DNA of 64,000 bases from positions 1 through 64,000 of the forward strand of contig NZ_JBHZOL010000068.1 in the NCBI RefSeq assembly GCF_042788235.1, in the 5' to 3' direction. This DNA comes from Sphaerothrix epifaneia. GTDB taxonomy: Bacteria; Cyanobacteriota; Cyanobacteriia; Phormidesmidales; Phormidesmidaceae. A program made the position numbers and the translations under genes. Of this stretch, positions 1 through 10,191 are shown piece by piece. A model generated the notes under the pieces. The model ran no database searches, was not told where the DNA came from, and was given only the letters and a program-made list of their open reading frames with translations. The first letter of the stretch is position 1; every line of letters starts with the position of its first letter.

Positions 1-3000
1 ATCAGCTCCAAATCGCTTAGCTGCGGTGGCGAAACGAGGGTCGTTGCTTGGGCAGAAGCCGTGCTGTCGGGGGTGGCCGCTCCCTGGCCTTCTGGCAAAA
101 AGACTCGACCATCCGATAGCACCACCTGACCCCCAATCAGCGGGGCAAAAGCGCTGCCGCCCAATACCAGCGTGCCAGCTACGTTACCGTTGTATAGCCC
201 CTTAAAGTTCAGCGCAATCTGCTCTAGCTGAAGGGTCAAAGGCTGTTCGACGGCTGGCTGATCGGCCTGTAGGTCTTCAACGTCGGGATCGGTCGTAATC
301 GGAGCTAGCAGTGGGAAGATGCCCTGGCCGCTCACCTGGCCGTTACTCAAGTTACCCGATAGATTTTGAACGATAATTTGCTCTCCCTGAAAATTAGCCA
401 GCGCCGAAAAATTGGTTAGCGTCTCGTTGGGCAGCAAAATCGAAGTAAGGGTGGCATTTTCAACTTGCGCCTGCCCGGTAAGGCTGGTAATGAGGGGAAA
501 GCTGGAATAGGCGGGCCAAAAGCCAACGGCATCAAACTGAACTTCACCTTCGCCTTCTTCCCAGGTAACCTGGCGGGTAAAGAGGTTGAGCAGGGCTAGT
601 CCTTCGTCGTTGACTTCAGCGCTGGCTTCAAAGCGATCGCTGGCTGGCTCTATTACCAAACCCGGATAGCGCAGGGGAAAGCTAGCGGTGACAATTAACG
701 GATCGGGTTCTTCCACCACAACCCGGCTGATGACGTTAAATCGGGCTTCGTTATAAATAAAGTCTGCCTGAGCTGACTCAATGCTGCGGTTGTTGATGGT
801 GCCTTGGTCTAAGGTAACACTGCCTCGTAGCTGTGGATTTTGCAAACTGCCCGTTAAACTGGCATTGGCGTTGAGTTTACCGTCTAAGCTGACGGGCAAA
901 CGCCGCACTAAGCGGCGCAACCGCGAAACTGGCAGGTTTTCAGCCGTCAAACTGAGGGTACGCCGTTCGGCATCGGCTTGCCGCAACGCGACATCTCCCA
1001 CCAGACTGAGGAAGATATTTTCTGTTGTCGAACGCAGACTAATCGGCTCTAGCGTTAAAATACCGTCTCCATAGCTGCCCTCGGCGATCACTTCATCAGC
1101 AGCATAGTCGCTGCCCCAACGCCAGTTTGAACCAGTCAGGTCAAAATCAACTTCTAGCCCGGTTTGCGCTGAGCTAGCAAGGCGAATATCACCTGTAAAA
1201 GCCCCTTCTAGCTCTGATAGCGGTGGAAAAGGAGCCGCCGCCGCTTCAGCAACGGCGATATCCTGAAGCGCTTGAATTTCGGAGAGTCGCTGGATCTGTC
1301 TGAGTAAGGTGGCGTTGGCACTGCCTGCGGGCTGAGTCGCCAGTAGCCTTTCCACCTCTTCGGGCGAAAGCTCGACCCCAAGGGGCGCTCTAAAGCCGCG
1401 CCGCAAGTCGGCTAGGTCGGTGATTTGCAAAGCGGCCAAAATGTCTTGCAGTCTTCCTTGCGTTACTTGCAAATCTGCCAGTAGCGTTGGCGTTGCGCCG
1501 GGGGCGTAGCGTCCGGTTAACTGATATTCGCTTTCGCCACGGATTAAGCGTCCGGCGGTTAGCTGGGCAACGCCATCTTGATAAGAGACGCGACCCGTAA
1601 AGCGATCGGCTGTAATGTAACCCAAACCGGGGCGATCGATATTGAGTTCAGCTACAAATTCTTGGGCTTGCAGGTCAATCGTTAGCAGCGCTTCATCAAT
1701 TCTGCCGCTGACCTGGCCAATATTGGCAACGCCGCCGGGGGGTAAGTTGAGCGCCAACAGCGGAAAGTTTTCAATTTCAACCCGCAGTAAATTGTCGGCG
1801 GTGGTTTGACCCACAGCGCTGGCTTCGTCGAGCGCCACCGTAAAGTTTAAGTTGCGATCGCTGAGGCGATAGTCTACTTGAATCTCATCTTCTGGGCCTA
1901 GTAGGGTGAGGTTGAACTGGTTGCTATTGGTCAGGCTCACTTCACCGACGAGGCGCGGATCAAAGGCCAGTTCGTTGACTACAAAGTCTGAAAGAGCCAG
2001 ATCGCCAACCAAGTTGAGATTGCTAGGCGTACCCGACAGCCGCCCCCGAAAATCGGCTCGGCCAGCCAACGCGACAACGCTAGGCAGGTTGAGCGGTAGT
2101 GCCTGTAGCGGATAGTCGTTAGTTTGTAGGTTGAGGTCAATACTGGCGATCGCGGGGGCATTCGCGCCGCTCAGACGCGGGGTAATCGTACCGCTGGCTT
2201 GCAGGCCAGCGCCGCTCGCCTGAGCAATATTGATTTGGCGACCATCCCAGGAGAGGGTAGCCGAGAGCGGCTGACTAAGTTCAGCTAGCTGAGGCGAATA
2301 AGCGGCAAAACTAGCCAACCCTTGAGAAAGAGCCACATCCCCTTGCGCCTGAATGCCAGCGAGGCTGAAATCATTGACGTTGCCAGAAAGCTGTAGCTGA
2401 CCGCTAGCGTTGCCGCGTAAAGCCGCCGAAAACTGACTCAACGCTAGCCCACTGCTGCGGACATCAGCACTCCACAAACCATTGGCTAGCCGAGTCACTG
2501 CGTTGAGACGGCCTGAGTCTAGCTGAACGGCAATATCGCCTTGGCCGCGAATGCCAGCGAGGCTCAGGTCATCGAGACTACCGGAAAGCTGCGCCTGCCC
2601 GCTGGCATTGCCCTGCAAATTGGGGGAAAACTGACTCAGCGCTAGACCCCTGCTGCTGAGATCTGCGTTCCAAAAACCGTTAGCCAGCGTGGCGTCTACG
2701 TTTAAGCGGCCAGCGGCCAACTGTAGGGCAGCTTCTCCTTGGGCGCGAATGCCAGCAAGGCTAAAGTCATCAAGACTGCCTGAAAGCAAAAAGTCGCCAT
2801 CGGCTGTGCCTGCTAGCGTGTCGTTAAACTGCCCCAGTTGAATGCCCTGTCCTCGCAAATTGGCCTGCCACAGTCTATTAGCTAGCGTGCCGCTGCCGCT
2901 AACGGTGCCCCCGGCAACTTGAACAACGGTGTCGCTAAAGTTAATGCGATCGCCAGCAAATTCAATGGCCCCCCGGCTAGGATAAGACGCCCCTGGGGCT

Positions 3001-4544
3001 TGCCAGTTGACAAAGCCGCGCAAGTTGTTAATCGGCCCGGTCACTTCTGCATCAACGGCTAGTCGCCCTAGCTGTACCGTCTCTGGCAGACCATAGGCTT
3101 GCCCAATGGCATCGGCAGGTAGCGCTTGTCCTTCTGCTTGCAAAAACAGTTCACCCACTTCTCCCAGGCGGTAGCGGCCTCGTCCAACTAGCCGACCACC
3201 CGCAGTCGGTAAAGCTTGAAACTGGCTAATAGTTAGCACCGGGCGATCGAAGGAAAAGGCTAGCCCCAGTTCCGTAAAACTGACTCTGTCGATCAGGGTG
3301 CTGCCTAAAGAAGCGATCGTGCCAGTCACGTTAGGATCGTCTAACGGCCCTGTGACAGCGACGTCAGCCGTAAAAGCCCCTTCTGCTTCAATCGGCAAAT
3401 CAACGGCGAAGGTATCAACCACCTGATCAACCGTGAAGCTGGCAATGCTGCCCTCTAGGTCATAGCCTTGCTGGAGGTCAATGACCCCGGCTGCAGTGGC
3501 GGCAATTTCACCATAGCGAGCGCGAGTGTCTTCTAAGGTGATTTCAGAGCCATCAAACCGTAACTGACTGTCAATGGCTTCGATCGGGTTGGGTAAGGCT
3601 TCGAGCGCCACGCCACCGTCCGTAATTTCAGCCGCCCCTTGTAGCTTTAACGGGGCTTCTGGGCGAACTTCAATGTCAACACTGCCGCTGACGGTGCCCG
3701 CCTGAATTTCGAGCGGTAAGGGCGATCGCACAAACGAAAAAGCCAGCGGGGCAAAATCGGCAATGCGCACTTCCTGGGCATTGACAGCAATATTGGTGTT
3801 CACCCCTGCGGCAAACTCTTCTGTCTCCACCCCTTCCGGCAGTTGTAAAAAAGACCCTTTGACATCAAGCTGGCCGCCAACCGTTGGCTGAGCCGCCACC
3901 TCAAAGCTGATTTCTTGTGGCTCTATGGCAATTTCTTGTCCTTCTTGCTTAGGCAATTGGTAAGCTGAAAACTCTACAACCCCAGCAATCTCTTCTAAGG
4001 AAATCAAATCGTCGCCAGCATCTAGCTCGTTGTAGGGCACCAAAACGAGCTGTCCTTCTGCCACGCTAACCCGCGTCAGTTTGATTTCAATTAGCCGCTC
4101 TTCTCGTTCTGGCAGTTCTAGATCAGTCCATTGCCGCGTTGCGTTTTGCTCTAGGTACCCGCGAACTTCATTGAGTTCAAGCTGTAAATTGAGATCCTGG
4201 GTTAGCAGTGCCTCTAGCAGGTTGAACTTGACAACGATCGATTCTACAAAAAGCTCATCTGGGTCTGTTTCGGTTGCTGGGGCTGCCGATGGGCCAAAGC
4301 GAATGCTCGAAAGGGTAACCCGCTCAACCTCACCGAGCTGAATCGGTCGGTCGAGTAAATCGCTCAAAATTTGAGAAATACGGGGAGATAAACGTTCATG
4401 AACAAAGATCCAGGCCCATAACGCCCCCCCTGTTGCGACCAGAACGGCGATCGCGCCGAAAAAGAGTCCTACCCGAATCCAAAGCCGCCTTCTAGGTGAA
4501 TCATCATGAGACGATTCAGGCTCAAGCTGGGGAGAATTTGTCAT
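1..4544 (-). CDS. tamB: TamB/TIC236-like translocation and assembly module protein, 3' end missing
   Basis: The frame is open from an ATG at 4542-4544 to the left edge, over 1,514 codons, so the C-terminus lies outside the window. The N-terminus is cytoplasmic and charged, followed by one membrane anchor at about residues 22-48 (VGLFFGAIAVLVATGGALWA). After it comes a very long beta-rich, low-complexity region of the AsmA/TamB kind, with repeated phrases such as SGSLDDLSLAGI and RLANGLWSADVRSSGLAL. TamB proteins span the periplasm between inner and outer membrane and serve outer-membrane protein assembly or lipid transfer; the plastid relative is TIC236. Three consecutive 66-residue units near 2340-2935 are unusually alike. 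Family assignment is firm from architecture; the exact cargo is unknown. Confidence 0.85.
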   Translation of the reverse strand, partial: MTNSPQLEPESSHDDSPRRRLWIRVGLFFGAIAVLVATGGALWAWIFVHERLSPRISQILSDLLDRPIQLGEVERVTLSSIRFGPSAAPATETDPDELFVESIVVKFNLLEALLTQDLNLQLELNEVRGYLEQNATRQWTDLELPEREERLIEIKLTRVSVAEGQLVLVPYNELDAGDDLISLEEIAGVVEFSAYQLPKQEGQEIAIEPQEISFEVAAQPTVGGQLDVKGSFLQLPEGVETEEFAAGVNTNIAVNAQEVRIADFAPLAFSFVRSPLPLEIQAGTVSGSVDIEVRPEAPLKLQGAAEITDGGVALEALPNPIEAIDSQLRFDGSEITLEDTRARYGEIAATAAGVIDLQQGYDLEGSIASFTVDQVVDTFAVDLPIEAEGAFTADVAVTGPLDDPNVTGTIASLGSTLIDRVSFTELGLAFSFDRPVLTISQFQALPTAGGRLVGRGRYRLGEVGELFLQAEGQALPADAIGQAYGLPETVQLGRLAVDAEVTGPINNLRGFVNWQAPGASYPSRGAIEFAGDRINFSDTVVQVAGGTVSGSGTLANRLWQANLRGQGIQLGQFNDTLAGTADGDFLLSGSLDDFSLAGIRAQGEAALQLAAGRLNVDATLANGFWNADLSSRGLALSQFSPNLQGNASGQAQLSGSLDDLSLAGIRGQGDIAVQLDSGRLNAVTRLANGLWSADVRSSGLALSQFSAALRGNASGQLQLSGNVNDFSLAGIQAQGDVALSQGLASFAAYSPQLAELSQPLSATLSWDGRQINIAQASGAGLQASGTITPRLSGANAPAIASIDLNLQTNDYPLQALPLNLPSVVALAGRADFRGRLSGTPSNLNLVGDLALSDFVVNELAFDPRLVGEVSLTNSNQFNLTLLGPEDEIQVDYRLSDRNLNFTVALDEASAVGQTTADNLLRVEIENFPLLALNLPPGGVANIGQVSGRIDEALLTIDLQAQEFVAELNIDRPGLGYITADRFTGRVSYQDGVAQLTAGRLIRGESEYQLTGRYAPGATPTLLADLQVTQGRLQDILAALQITDLADLRRGFRAPLGVELSPEEVERLLATQPAGSANATLLRQIQRLSEIQALQDIAVAEAAAAPFPPLSELEGAFTGDIRLASSAQTGLEVDFDLTGSNWRWGSDYAADEVIAEGSYGDGILTLEPISLRSTTENIFLSLVGDVALRQADAERRTLSLTAENLPVSRLRRLVRRLPVSLDGKLNANASLTGSLQNPQLRGSVTLDQGTINNRSIESAQADFIYNEARFNVISRVVVEEPDPLIVTASFPLRYPGLVIEPASDRFEASAEVNDEGLALLNLFTRQVTWEEGEGEVQFDAVGFWPAYSSFPLITSLTGQAQVENATLTSILLPNETLTNFSALANFQGEQIIVQNLSGNLSNGQVSGQGIFPLLAPITTDPDVEDLQADQPAVEQPLTLQLEQIALNFKGLYNGNVAGTLVLGGSAFAPLIGGQVVLSDGRVFLPEGQGAATPDSTASAQATTLVSPPQLSDLEL
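2340..2935 (-). repeat. Tandem 198-bp (66-aa) repeats inside tamB
   Basis: The same stretch recurs with a period of 198 bp: comparable points lie at 2362, 2560 and 2758. Each unit encodes an 'LSGSLDD(F/L)SLAGIR(A/G)QG' start, a short strand, and an 'NGLW.ADL.S.GLALSQF' end. The in-frame period and near identity suggest recent duplication within the beta-groove domain. Confidence 0.75.
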
Positions 4545-4745
4545 GACTGTCTATGCCACCCACCTCACCATACCTAATGAAACAGACATCTTGCTTTCTG
4601 CCAAGTCTAGCAGGCTAGGGGTTTGGCCCAACTCTTTTGGCTAATAAAATCAGACCCCTTTAGCCAAAAGAAAATAGCGGCCTCTAGGTTACCTGCGACC
4701 ACTAAGATAAAATCACATCGATACTTGTGAAACTGAGACAAGTCA

Positions 4746-5135
4746 ATGCGCATTTTTGTCATTTTGTTTAATGCTCGCTCTGAAAATGAGGGCATTCACA
4801 CCTTAAAAGCAGGCGATCGCAACGTCGTTTTGATGTTTGAGAATGAAGAAGATGCCGCTCGCTACAGCCTCATGTTAGAGGCTCAAGATCTTCCCTCTCC
4901 GGCCGTTGAGGCTTTTGAGCTAGAAGAAATTGAAGAATTTTGCGCTGCGGCTGGCTATGAATACAAGCTCGTGCCAGAAGGAACGCTAGCCATTCCACCC
5001 GAACAAAATGTAGACAAGACTGATTGGGATCCTGACGCGGCGGCGGCTGATGGGTTCCCGACACCAACGGCTGAAGGGGGGGTATCTGCCGCCGAATTGG
5101 ATCAAATTCGCCAGCGACTTGAAGGCTTACTGTAG
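4746..5135 (+). CDS. DUF3110 domain protein
   Basis: A 129-residue soluble acidic protein beginning MRIFVILFNARSENEGIHTL, typical of the cyanobacterial DUF3110 family. The N-terminal 80 residues form the conserved domain (beta strand, 'NEEDAARYSLMLEAQD' helix, 'EEIEEFCAAAGYEYKLVP'). The tail is acidic and low in complexity. Function is unknown. It is divergent from the tamB homologue, with a 201-bp spacer, and convergent with the sensor kinase downstream. Confidence 0.85.
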   Translation: MRIFVILFNARSENEGIHTLKAGDRNVVLMFENEEDAARYSLMLEAQDLPSPAVEAFELEEIEEFCAAAGYEYKLVPEGTLAIPPEQNVDKTDWDPDAAAADGFPTPTAEGGVSAAELDQIRQRLEGLL

Positions 5136-5198
5136 CCAGCGTTGCCAGAGAAGCCAGTCAATGTAGGGTTGGGTTGATATTAGCGATCGCCTCAGATG

Positions 5199-8100
5199 TT
5201 AACGTTCTGGCGTAATCGCCTCTGGGCAAGCGGCTTGCACAAAATTAATTACGGCTTCAAATTGAAAGTTTTGTACCCAGTTTTCTAGCTGACGAGCCAG
5301 CGCTATAGACGACGCGGGCAACTGCTGAATCAAGGCTAAACACTGCTGGTCAGAACCTACCAGCGCCATTTCATAAAGCTGCTTGACCCAATTGACCGGG
5401 GCTGCTGCCAGCAACGTTTGTAAGCCTTCTCGATCAGACGGTAGGGGGAGGGCTGATGCAGCCGCCTCAGCCGCCTCTTCTTCTAAGCGAACTGATAGAT
5501 AGCAAGCAATTTTTTCTAGCAGCAGCGCCTTTTGTAGCGGCTTGCTGACAAAAGCATCACAGCCAGCCGCTAAACAGCGGGCTTGGTCTTCGGCAAACGC
5601 ATTCGCCGACACGGCAATAATCACAGGTGGCCTAATATCGGGATTGGCAGCCTGTTGAGTCCGAATACGCTGGGTGGTTTCGCAGCCGTCTAGCACCGGC
5701 ATTTTGGTATCCATCAAAATCAGATGTGGTTGCCAGGTTTGCCAGTGTTCGATCGCCATCTGGCCATTGATCGCTTCTTGCACCTGAAAACCCACCGTCT
5801 TCAGGATCTTTTTCATCAACAGTCGGCTAACCGCATCGTCGTCTACAACCAAAACGCGATAGTCTGCCTGCGGAGTCGCCAGGGTGAGCGGTGCCGTCGT
5901 TAGGTGGGTTCGAGTAGTAAAAATCTGGGCTAAATTAACCGGAATTCGCAGATCAAAACGTGCCCCCTGACCGGGTGTGCTTTCAATATCGATACTGCCA
6001 CCCATCGCTTGCGCAAATTTCTGGCTGATGGCTAACCCCAAACCTGTTCCTTGCAAAGACTTTTTTCCGGCTTGAGCCTGCTCAAAGGGAAGAAAAATGC
6101 GGCGGATTTCTGCAGCGGATAAACCTGGCCCGGTGTCTTGCACCGCAAAGGATAGCCCAATAGCTTGCTTGGAGCGATCGCCTGATCGCCTAGGGGCTGG
6201 TTCACATTGAGAAACCTGTAGCCGCACCGTTCCTTGAGGGGTAAACTTAATCGCATTGTCAAGCAAATTGAGCAAAATTTGCCGTAGCTTGCGCTCATCA
6301 GCGGAAATGTACTGAGGCACATTTGCCTCGTAGTGAAAGATTAGCTGCAAGGGCTTGGCGACCACTTTTACTTGCAACATCTCTTCCACACTGTCTAGCA
6401 ACTGGTAGAGGTCAAACGTGTCTTCGTCTAGTTGAATATTGCCAGCCTCAATTTTAGATAGCTCTAAAATGTCATTAATCAGCCCCAAAAGGTGCTGACC
6501 ACTGCGATTGACAATTTCTAAAGAGCTTTGATGTTCCCGGCTAAGGGCGCTATCTTGCCCCATAATCTGGGTGAAACCCAAAATTGCATTGAGCGGTGTC
6601 CGTAGCTCGTGGCTCATGCTGGCTAAAAACTGACTTTTAGCCTGATTAGCAGCTTCGGCGGCTTCCTTCGCTTGAAAAAGCTGTTCTTCAGCCCGTTTAC
6701 GTTCGCTGATATCACGCACAATGACCACAACTTCGTCTACACCACTGGTAGCAATTCGAGCTTCTTGGTGACGTACCTCGCCGTCAATCGAGAGACTGTA
6801 TTCATACACATGGGTTTGTTGCGTCTGTAAAACCTGCTCTACATGCTGCAGATACTGCTGCACAATGTCGGCAGGCAGCACTTCATGAATACTGGCTCCT
6901 CGCATATTAGAGTGGGGCATCATCACCTGGAAATCTCTGGCGGGGCGAAAATCCAGGTAACGCCCGGATTTGGTCATACGAATGATTAAATCGGGAATGG
7001 CTTCTAAAAGGGCACGGTTCATGGCTTCGCTTTCCCGCAGCGCCAAACTCGCCTGCTTCAGGGCGGTAATGTCACTGGCTGTGCCCGTAGCCCCGACTAC
7101 ATTGCCCTCTTCGTCACGAACGACGGTGGCGTTGAAGAGGAGGTAAATTAAGCTGTTGTCTTTAGCCAGGTTGACAATTTCGCATTGACGGCAATCTTCC
7201 CCGGTTAAAATTTGCTCAAACTTTTGCAGGCGAGACTGAGAAGAAATGGCTGGTAAAAAGTCGGTAAAGTGTCGCCCGATCATTTCGTTGGGTTCATAGC
7301 CATAGATTTGTTTAACGGCTTGATTGACAAACGTGTAGTGGCCGTCTAAATCGGTGGCGAAAATCATGTCTTGCGAAGTTTCAACTAAATCTCGATACTG
7401 GGCTTCGCGGCGAGCTAAAGACTTTTCAGCTAGCTTGCGTTTGGTAATGTCTGTCGCTACTCCAAGAACCAATTTTGTCTGGCCATCACTGGAGGAGATG
7501 GGCTTTTTAACCGTTTGGAAATATCTGACTTCTCCTGATTTTGTAGTAATAGCTTCTTCAAAAAAACAAGGTTTTCCGGTTTCTAATACGTAGCGATCGC
7601 AGTAGGAAAAATGCTCAACCTCATCGCTGTTGGAGTTAAAATCAGCATCAGTTTTACCAATCAAATTAGGTACGACTGTTTCGTATAATTCGGCTGTGGC
7701 GCGATTGGCTAAAACAAATCTACCGCTAATATCTTTGGCAAAAATCAAGTTGGGTGGCGCATCAATAACGCTGTAAAGAAAGTTTTTTTGCGCTCTGAGT
7801 CTTTCTTCTGCATAAATGGCACTTAGATATTTGCCAATGCTTTGCGCCATTAGCTCAACGATTTCTTGCTCGTAGTGGGTAAACTCGGTTCTAGCTACAG
7901 TTGAAAAAAAGCAGAGGGTGCCATAGAGCGTTTCATCTACCCAAATCGGAGTGCCAATATAGGACTCTAGCTTGAACTGTTGATAGCAGGGATGACACCG
8001 TAAATTTGTGTTACTAACCTGCGTATAGGTGACTGTCTTTTGCTGCTCAAAAACCTGATGGCAGTATACGTTTTCGATGGATAGCGAAAGGTTAGCTTTG

Positions 8101-9095
8101 AGTTCAGTGATATCAGACTTGACTGCCAGCATTCTATAGGTTTTGCCTTCAAAGGTGCCAATAGAACCCTGGTCAAAGTGAAGCAAATCACAGCCAGTTT
8201 TAATATAGTCGGCAAAGAGATCGTCTAACGTTGGAAAGCTGGAAAGTTGCAGGCGATGAAGCTGACTTAAGCTCAGGGTGAATTTGGTGAGTTTTTCTGC
8301 TTGTCTAAGCAGGGTTATTTCGATCGCTTTATAGACTGTAATGTCTTGACCAATCCAAATAATGGAAGCTGCTGAAAGCGGTATAATTTTCGCGCTATAC
8401 CACTTGGGGCGATTTTCGATGGTGAGACAATACTCGCAATCAACCGTTGTTTGAGTAGACAGCGCCTGTTGAATATGACTGACAAAATAATCAGCTTGGG
8501 TGGCGGCAAAAAGTTCGTATAGCGTTTGGCCTAAATATTTCTGACCTAAAGGATAGGTACGCTCTAGCTCAGTCGGCATCACTTGCAGGTAGCGACCCTC
8601 AGCATCTAACACCCAAACCATTTCTCCCATTACCGAAAGCAATTGCTGCAAGGGAGCCGAGAGAATTTCGACAGGCTTAAGCGTTTCGGTTGCAGGCGGT
8701 TGTAACAGGGATTGCGATCGCAGGAGACCAATAACTTGCCCTTGCCCATCAACAACTGGCAGCGCCAGCAGGGGGCTTTGGTGCAAAAGTTCTAAAACAA
8801 CCAGGCGATCGCTGAGGTGATTGGCTTGGAGAATCTGCGGCGGCTGTGACATTATTTGCCCTACGCTCAAGACCGACAGATTAGCCTGCGTAGCCACTAA
8901 CCCCACCACATCTTGAGCGGTGAACCAACCGATGAGATTCGTTTTGCCTGAACTGGCTTCATCAACGATTAAGAGGCAGTCTGACTGAGCTTGATGGAGT
9001 TGAGCGATCGCGCTTTGAGCCGAACAAGCGGGCGAAACCCTAAGACAATTGCGATCAATTGCTTGCAGAATCGAGATGTTGGATGTCAAGCTCAC
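5199..9095 (-). CDS. Hybrid sensor histidine kinase (CBS-PAS-GAF-PAS-PAS-PAS-HisKA-HATPase-REC)
   Basis: A 1,298-residue cytoplasmic signalling protein with no membrane segment. In order: a CBS-like pair (about 1-135), PAS (about 145-255), GAF (about 275-420), three further PAS/PAC units (about 430-555, 565-690, 700-815), a dimerisation helix with phospho-acceptor His829 in SMSHELRTPLNAILGF, an HATPase_c domain (DNAIKFTPQG; DTGPGLS; GTGLGLAISQ), and a receiver domain with Asp1129 in LILMDTKMPVLDG. About 120 C-terminal residues are Hpt-like in length, but I see no clear phospho-His motif. All catalytic boxes are intact, so it should be active. It stands alone with no adjacent response regulator; the ligand is unknown. 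Confidence 0.93.
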   Translation of the reverse strand: MSLTSNISILQAIDRNCLRVSPACSAQSAIAQLHQAQSDCLLIVDEASSGKTNLIGWFTAQDVVGLVATQANLSVLSVGQIMSQPPQILQANHLSDRLVVLELLHQSPLLALPVVDGQGQVIGLLRSQSLLQPPATETLKPVEILSAPLQQLLSVMGEMVWVLDAEGRYLQVMPTELERTYPLGQKYLGQTLYELFAATQADYFVSHIQQALSTQTTVDCEYCLTIENRPKWYSAKIIPLSAASIIWIGQDITVYKAIEITLLRQAEKLTKFTLSLSQLHRLQLSSFPTLDDLFADYIKTGCDLLHFDQGSIGTFEGKTYRMLAVKSDITELKANLSLSIENVYCHQVFEQQKTVTYTQVSNTNLRCHPCYQQFKLESYIGTPIWVDETLYGTLCFFSTVARTEFTHYEQEIVELMAQSIGKYLSAIYAEERLRAQKNFLYSVIDAPPNLIFAKDISGRFVLANRATAELYETVVPNLIGKTDADFNSNSDEVEHFSYCDRYVLETGKPCFFEEAITTKSGEVRYFQTVKKPISSSDGQTKLVLGVATDITKRKLAEKSLARREAQYRDLVETSQDMIFATDLDGHYTFVNQAVKQIYGYEPNEMIGRHFTDFLPAISSQSRLQKFEQILTGEDCRQCEIVNLAKDNSLIYLLFNATVVRDEEGNVVGATGTASDITALKQASLALRESEAMNRALLEAIPDLIIRMTKSGRYLDFRPARDFQVMMPHSNMRGASIHEVLPADIVQQYLQHVEQVLQTQQTHVYEYSLSIDGEVRHQEARIATSGVDEVVVIVRDISERKRAEEQLFQAKEAAEAANQAKSQFLASMSHELRTPLNAILGFTQIMGQDSALSREHQSSLEIVNRSGQHLLGLINDILELSKIEAGNIQLDEDTFDLYQLLDSVEEMLQVKVVAKPLQLIFHYEANVPQYISADERKLRQILLNLLDNAIKFTPQGTVRLQVSQCEPAPRRSGDRSKQAIGLSFAVQDTGPGLSAAEIRRIFLPFEQAQAGKKSLQGTGLGLAISQKFAQAMGGSIDIESTPGQGARFDLRIPVNLAQIFTTRTHLTTAPLTLATPQADYRVLVVDDDAVSRLLMKKILKTVGFQVQEAINGQMAIEHWQTWQPHLILMDTKMPVLDGCETTQRIRTQQAANPDIRPPVIIAVSANAFAEDQARCLAAGCDAFVSKPLQKALLLEKIACYLSVRLEEEAAEAAASALPLPSDREGLQTLLAAAPVNWVKQLYEMALVGSDQQCLALIQQLPASSIALARQLENWVQNFQFEAVINFVQAACPEAITPER

Positions 9096-9243
9096 GGCCT
9101 CTCCATCTAGCCTGCCGCTAATCTAGGTTCACACCTTATCATTTACTATTCTTCCCGTAGACCGCCATCTTGCTTAACTCTTGCCCCTGTTTAGACATTG
9201 GCCTGATAGAGTAAAGGGCAGCTAATTTGAGGGAGAGACGCTG

Positions 9244-10191
9244 ATGCATCAATCTGAGATGTCTTCTACTGAATCGAATTCCTTCAGCGATCGCGGTCAT
9301 CTTTTAACTGAACAGGTAAATTCTGCCAGTCAGCAACTGGATCAGCTTTCTAGCCTAGAAATTGTTGATTTATGCAATCGCGAAGATCAAAAGACCATCA
9401 GCGCCATCGCCGCCGCCCGTGAACCCCTGGCCGCTGCCATTGAGATGACGGCTACGGCGCTGCGTCGAGGGGGTCGCCTGTTTTATGTAGGGGCGGGTAC
9501 GAGTGGTCGATTGGGTGTTTTAGATGCGGCAGAGTGTCCGCCAACTTTTTGTACCCATCCAGACCAGGTGCAGGGCATTATCGCCGGGGGCGCTGGGGCG
9601 CTGGTACGCAGCTCAGAAGCGTTAGAAGACATTGAAGACGACGGCATGGAAGCGATCGCCATGCACAAAATTACCCAGCGGGATGTGGTTGTGGGCATTA
9701 CGGCAGGTGGGACTACCCCTTATGTGCATGGCGCAATCAAAGCGGCTCGACAACGAGGTGCCAAAACGGTTTTTATAGCCTGTGTTCCGGCTGAGCAGGT
9801 AGCCGCTCAGGCGGACGTTGACATTCGGTTGCTGGTTGGCCCTGAAGTGTTAGCTGGCTCTACCCGTTTGAAAGCAGGCACAGTGACTAAAATGGCGCTC
9901 AACATTCTGTCAACGGGGGTTATGGTCAAGCTGGGCAAAGTTTATGGCAACCGCATGATTGACGTTTCAGTCACCAATACCAAGCTGCGCGATCGCGCTT
10001 TGCGCATTCTCTGCGACCTCACCGACTTAGATCGAGCGACTGCCGAAACCTGGCTAGACAAAAGCGGACAGCGGGTTAAGCTAACGCTGTTGATGTACTG
10101 GGGGCAACTGGAGGTGGCCGCTGCTGAGCAAGTTTTAGCCGCCCATCAGGGCGACCTCCGACAGGCGCTTGCTAGCCTAAGCTTGGGCTAA
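9244..10191 (+). CDS. murQ: N-acetylmuramic acid 6-phosphate etherase MurQ
   Basis: A 315-residue SIS-domain enzyme that cleaves the lactyl ether of MurNAc-6-phosphate to give GlcNAc-6-phosphate and lactate in peptidoglycan recycling. The family signature GAGTSGRLGVLDAAECP begins at residue 83, and GITAGGTTPY and NTKLRDRA follow at the expected places. The ATG at 9244 is preceded by GAGGGAGAG about 8 bases upstream. Its last 15 bases overlap the convergent SDR gene. No murP or nagZ is adjacent, so its substrate supply lies elsewhere. Confidence 0.95.
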   Translation: MHQSEMSSTESNSFSDRGHLLTEQVNSASQQLDQLSSLEIVDLCNREDQKTISAIAAAREPLAAAIEMTATALRRGGRLFYVGAGTSGRLGVLDAAECPPTFCTHPDQVQGIIAGGAGALVRSSEALEDIEDDGMEAIAMHKITQRDVVVGITAGGTTPYVHGAIKAARQRGAKTVFIACVPAEQVAAQADVDIRLLVGPEVLAGSTRLKAGTVTKMALNILSTGVMVKLGKVYGNRMIDVSVTNTKLRDRALRILCDLTDLDRATAETWLDKSGQRVKLTLLMYWGQLEVAAAEQVLAAHQGDLRQALASLSLG

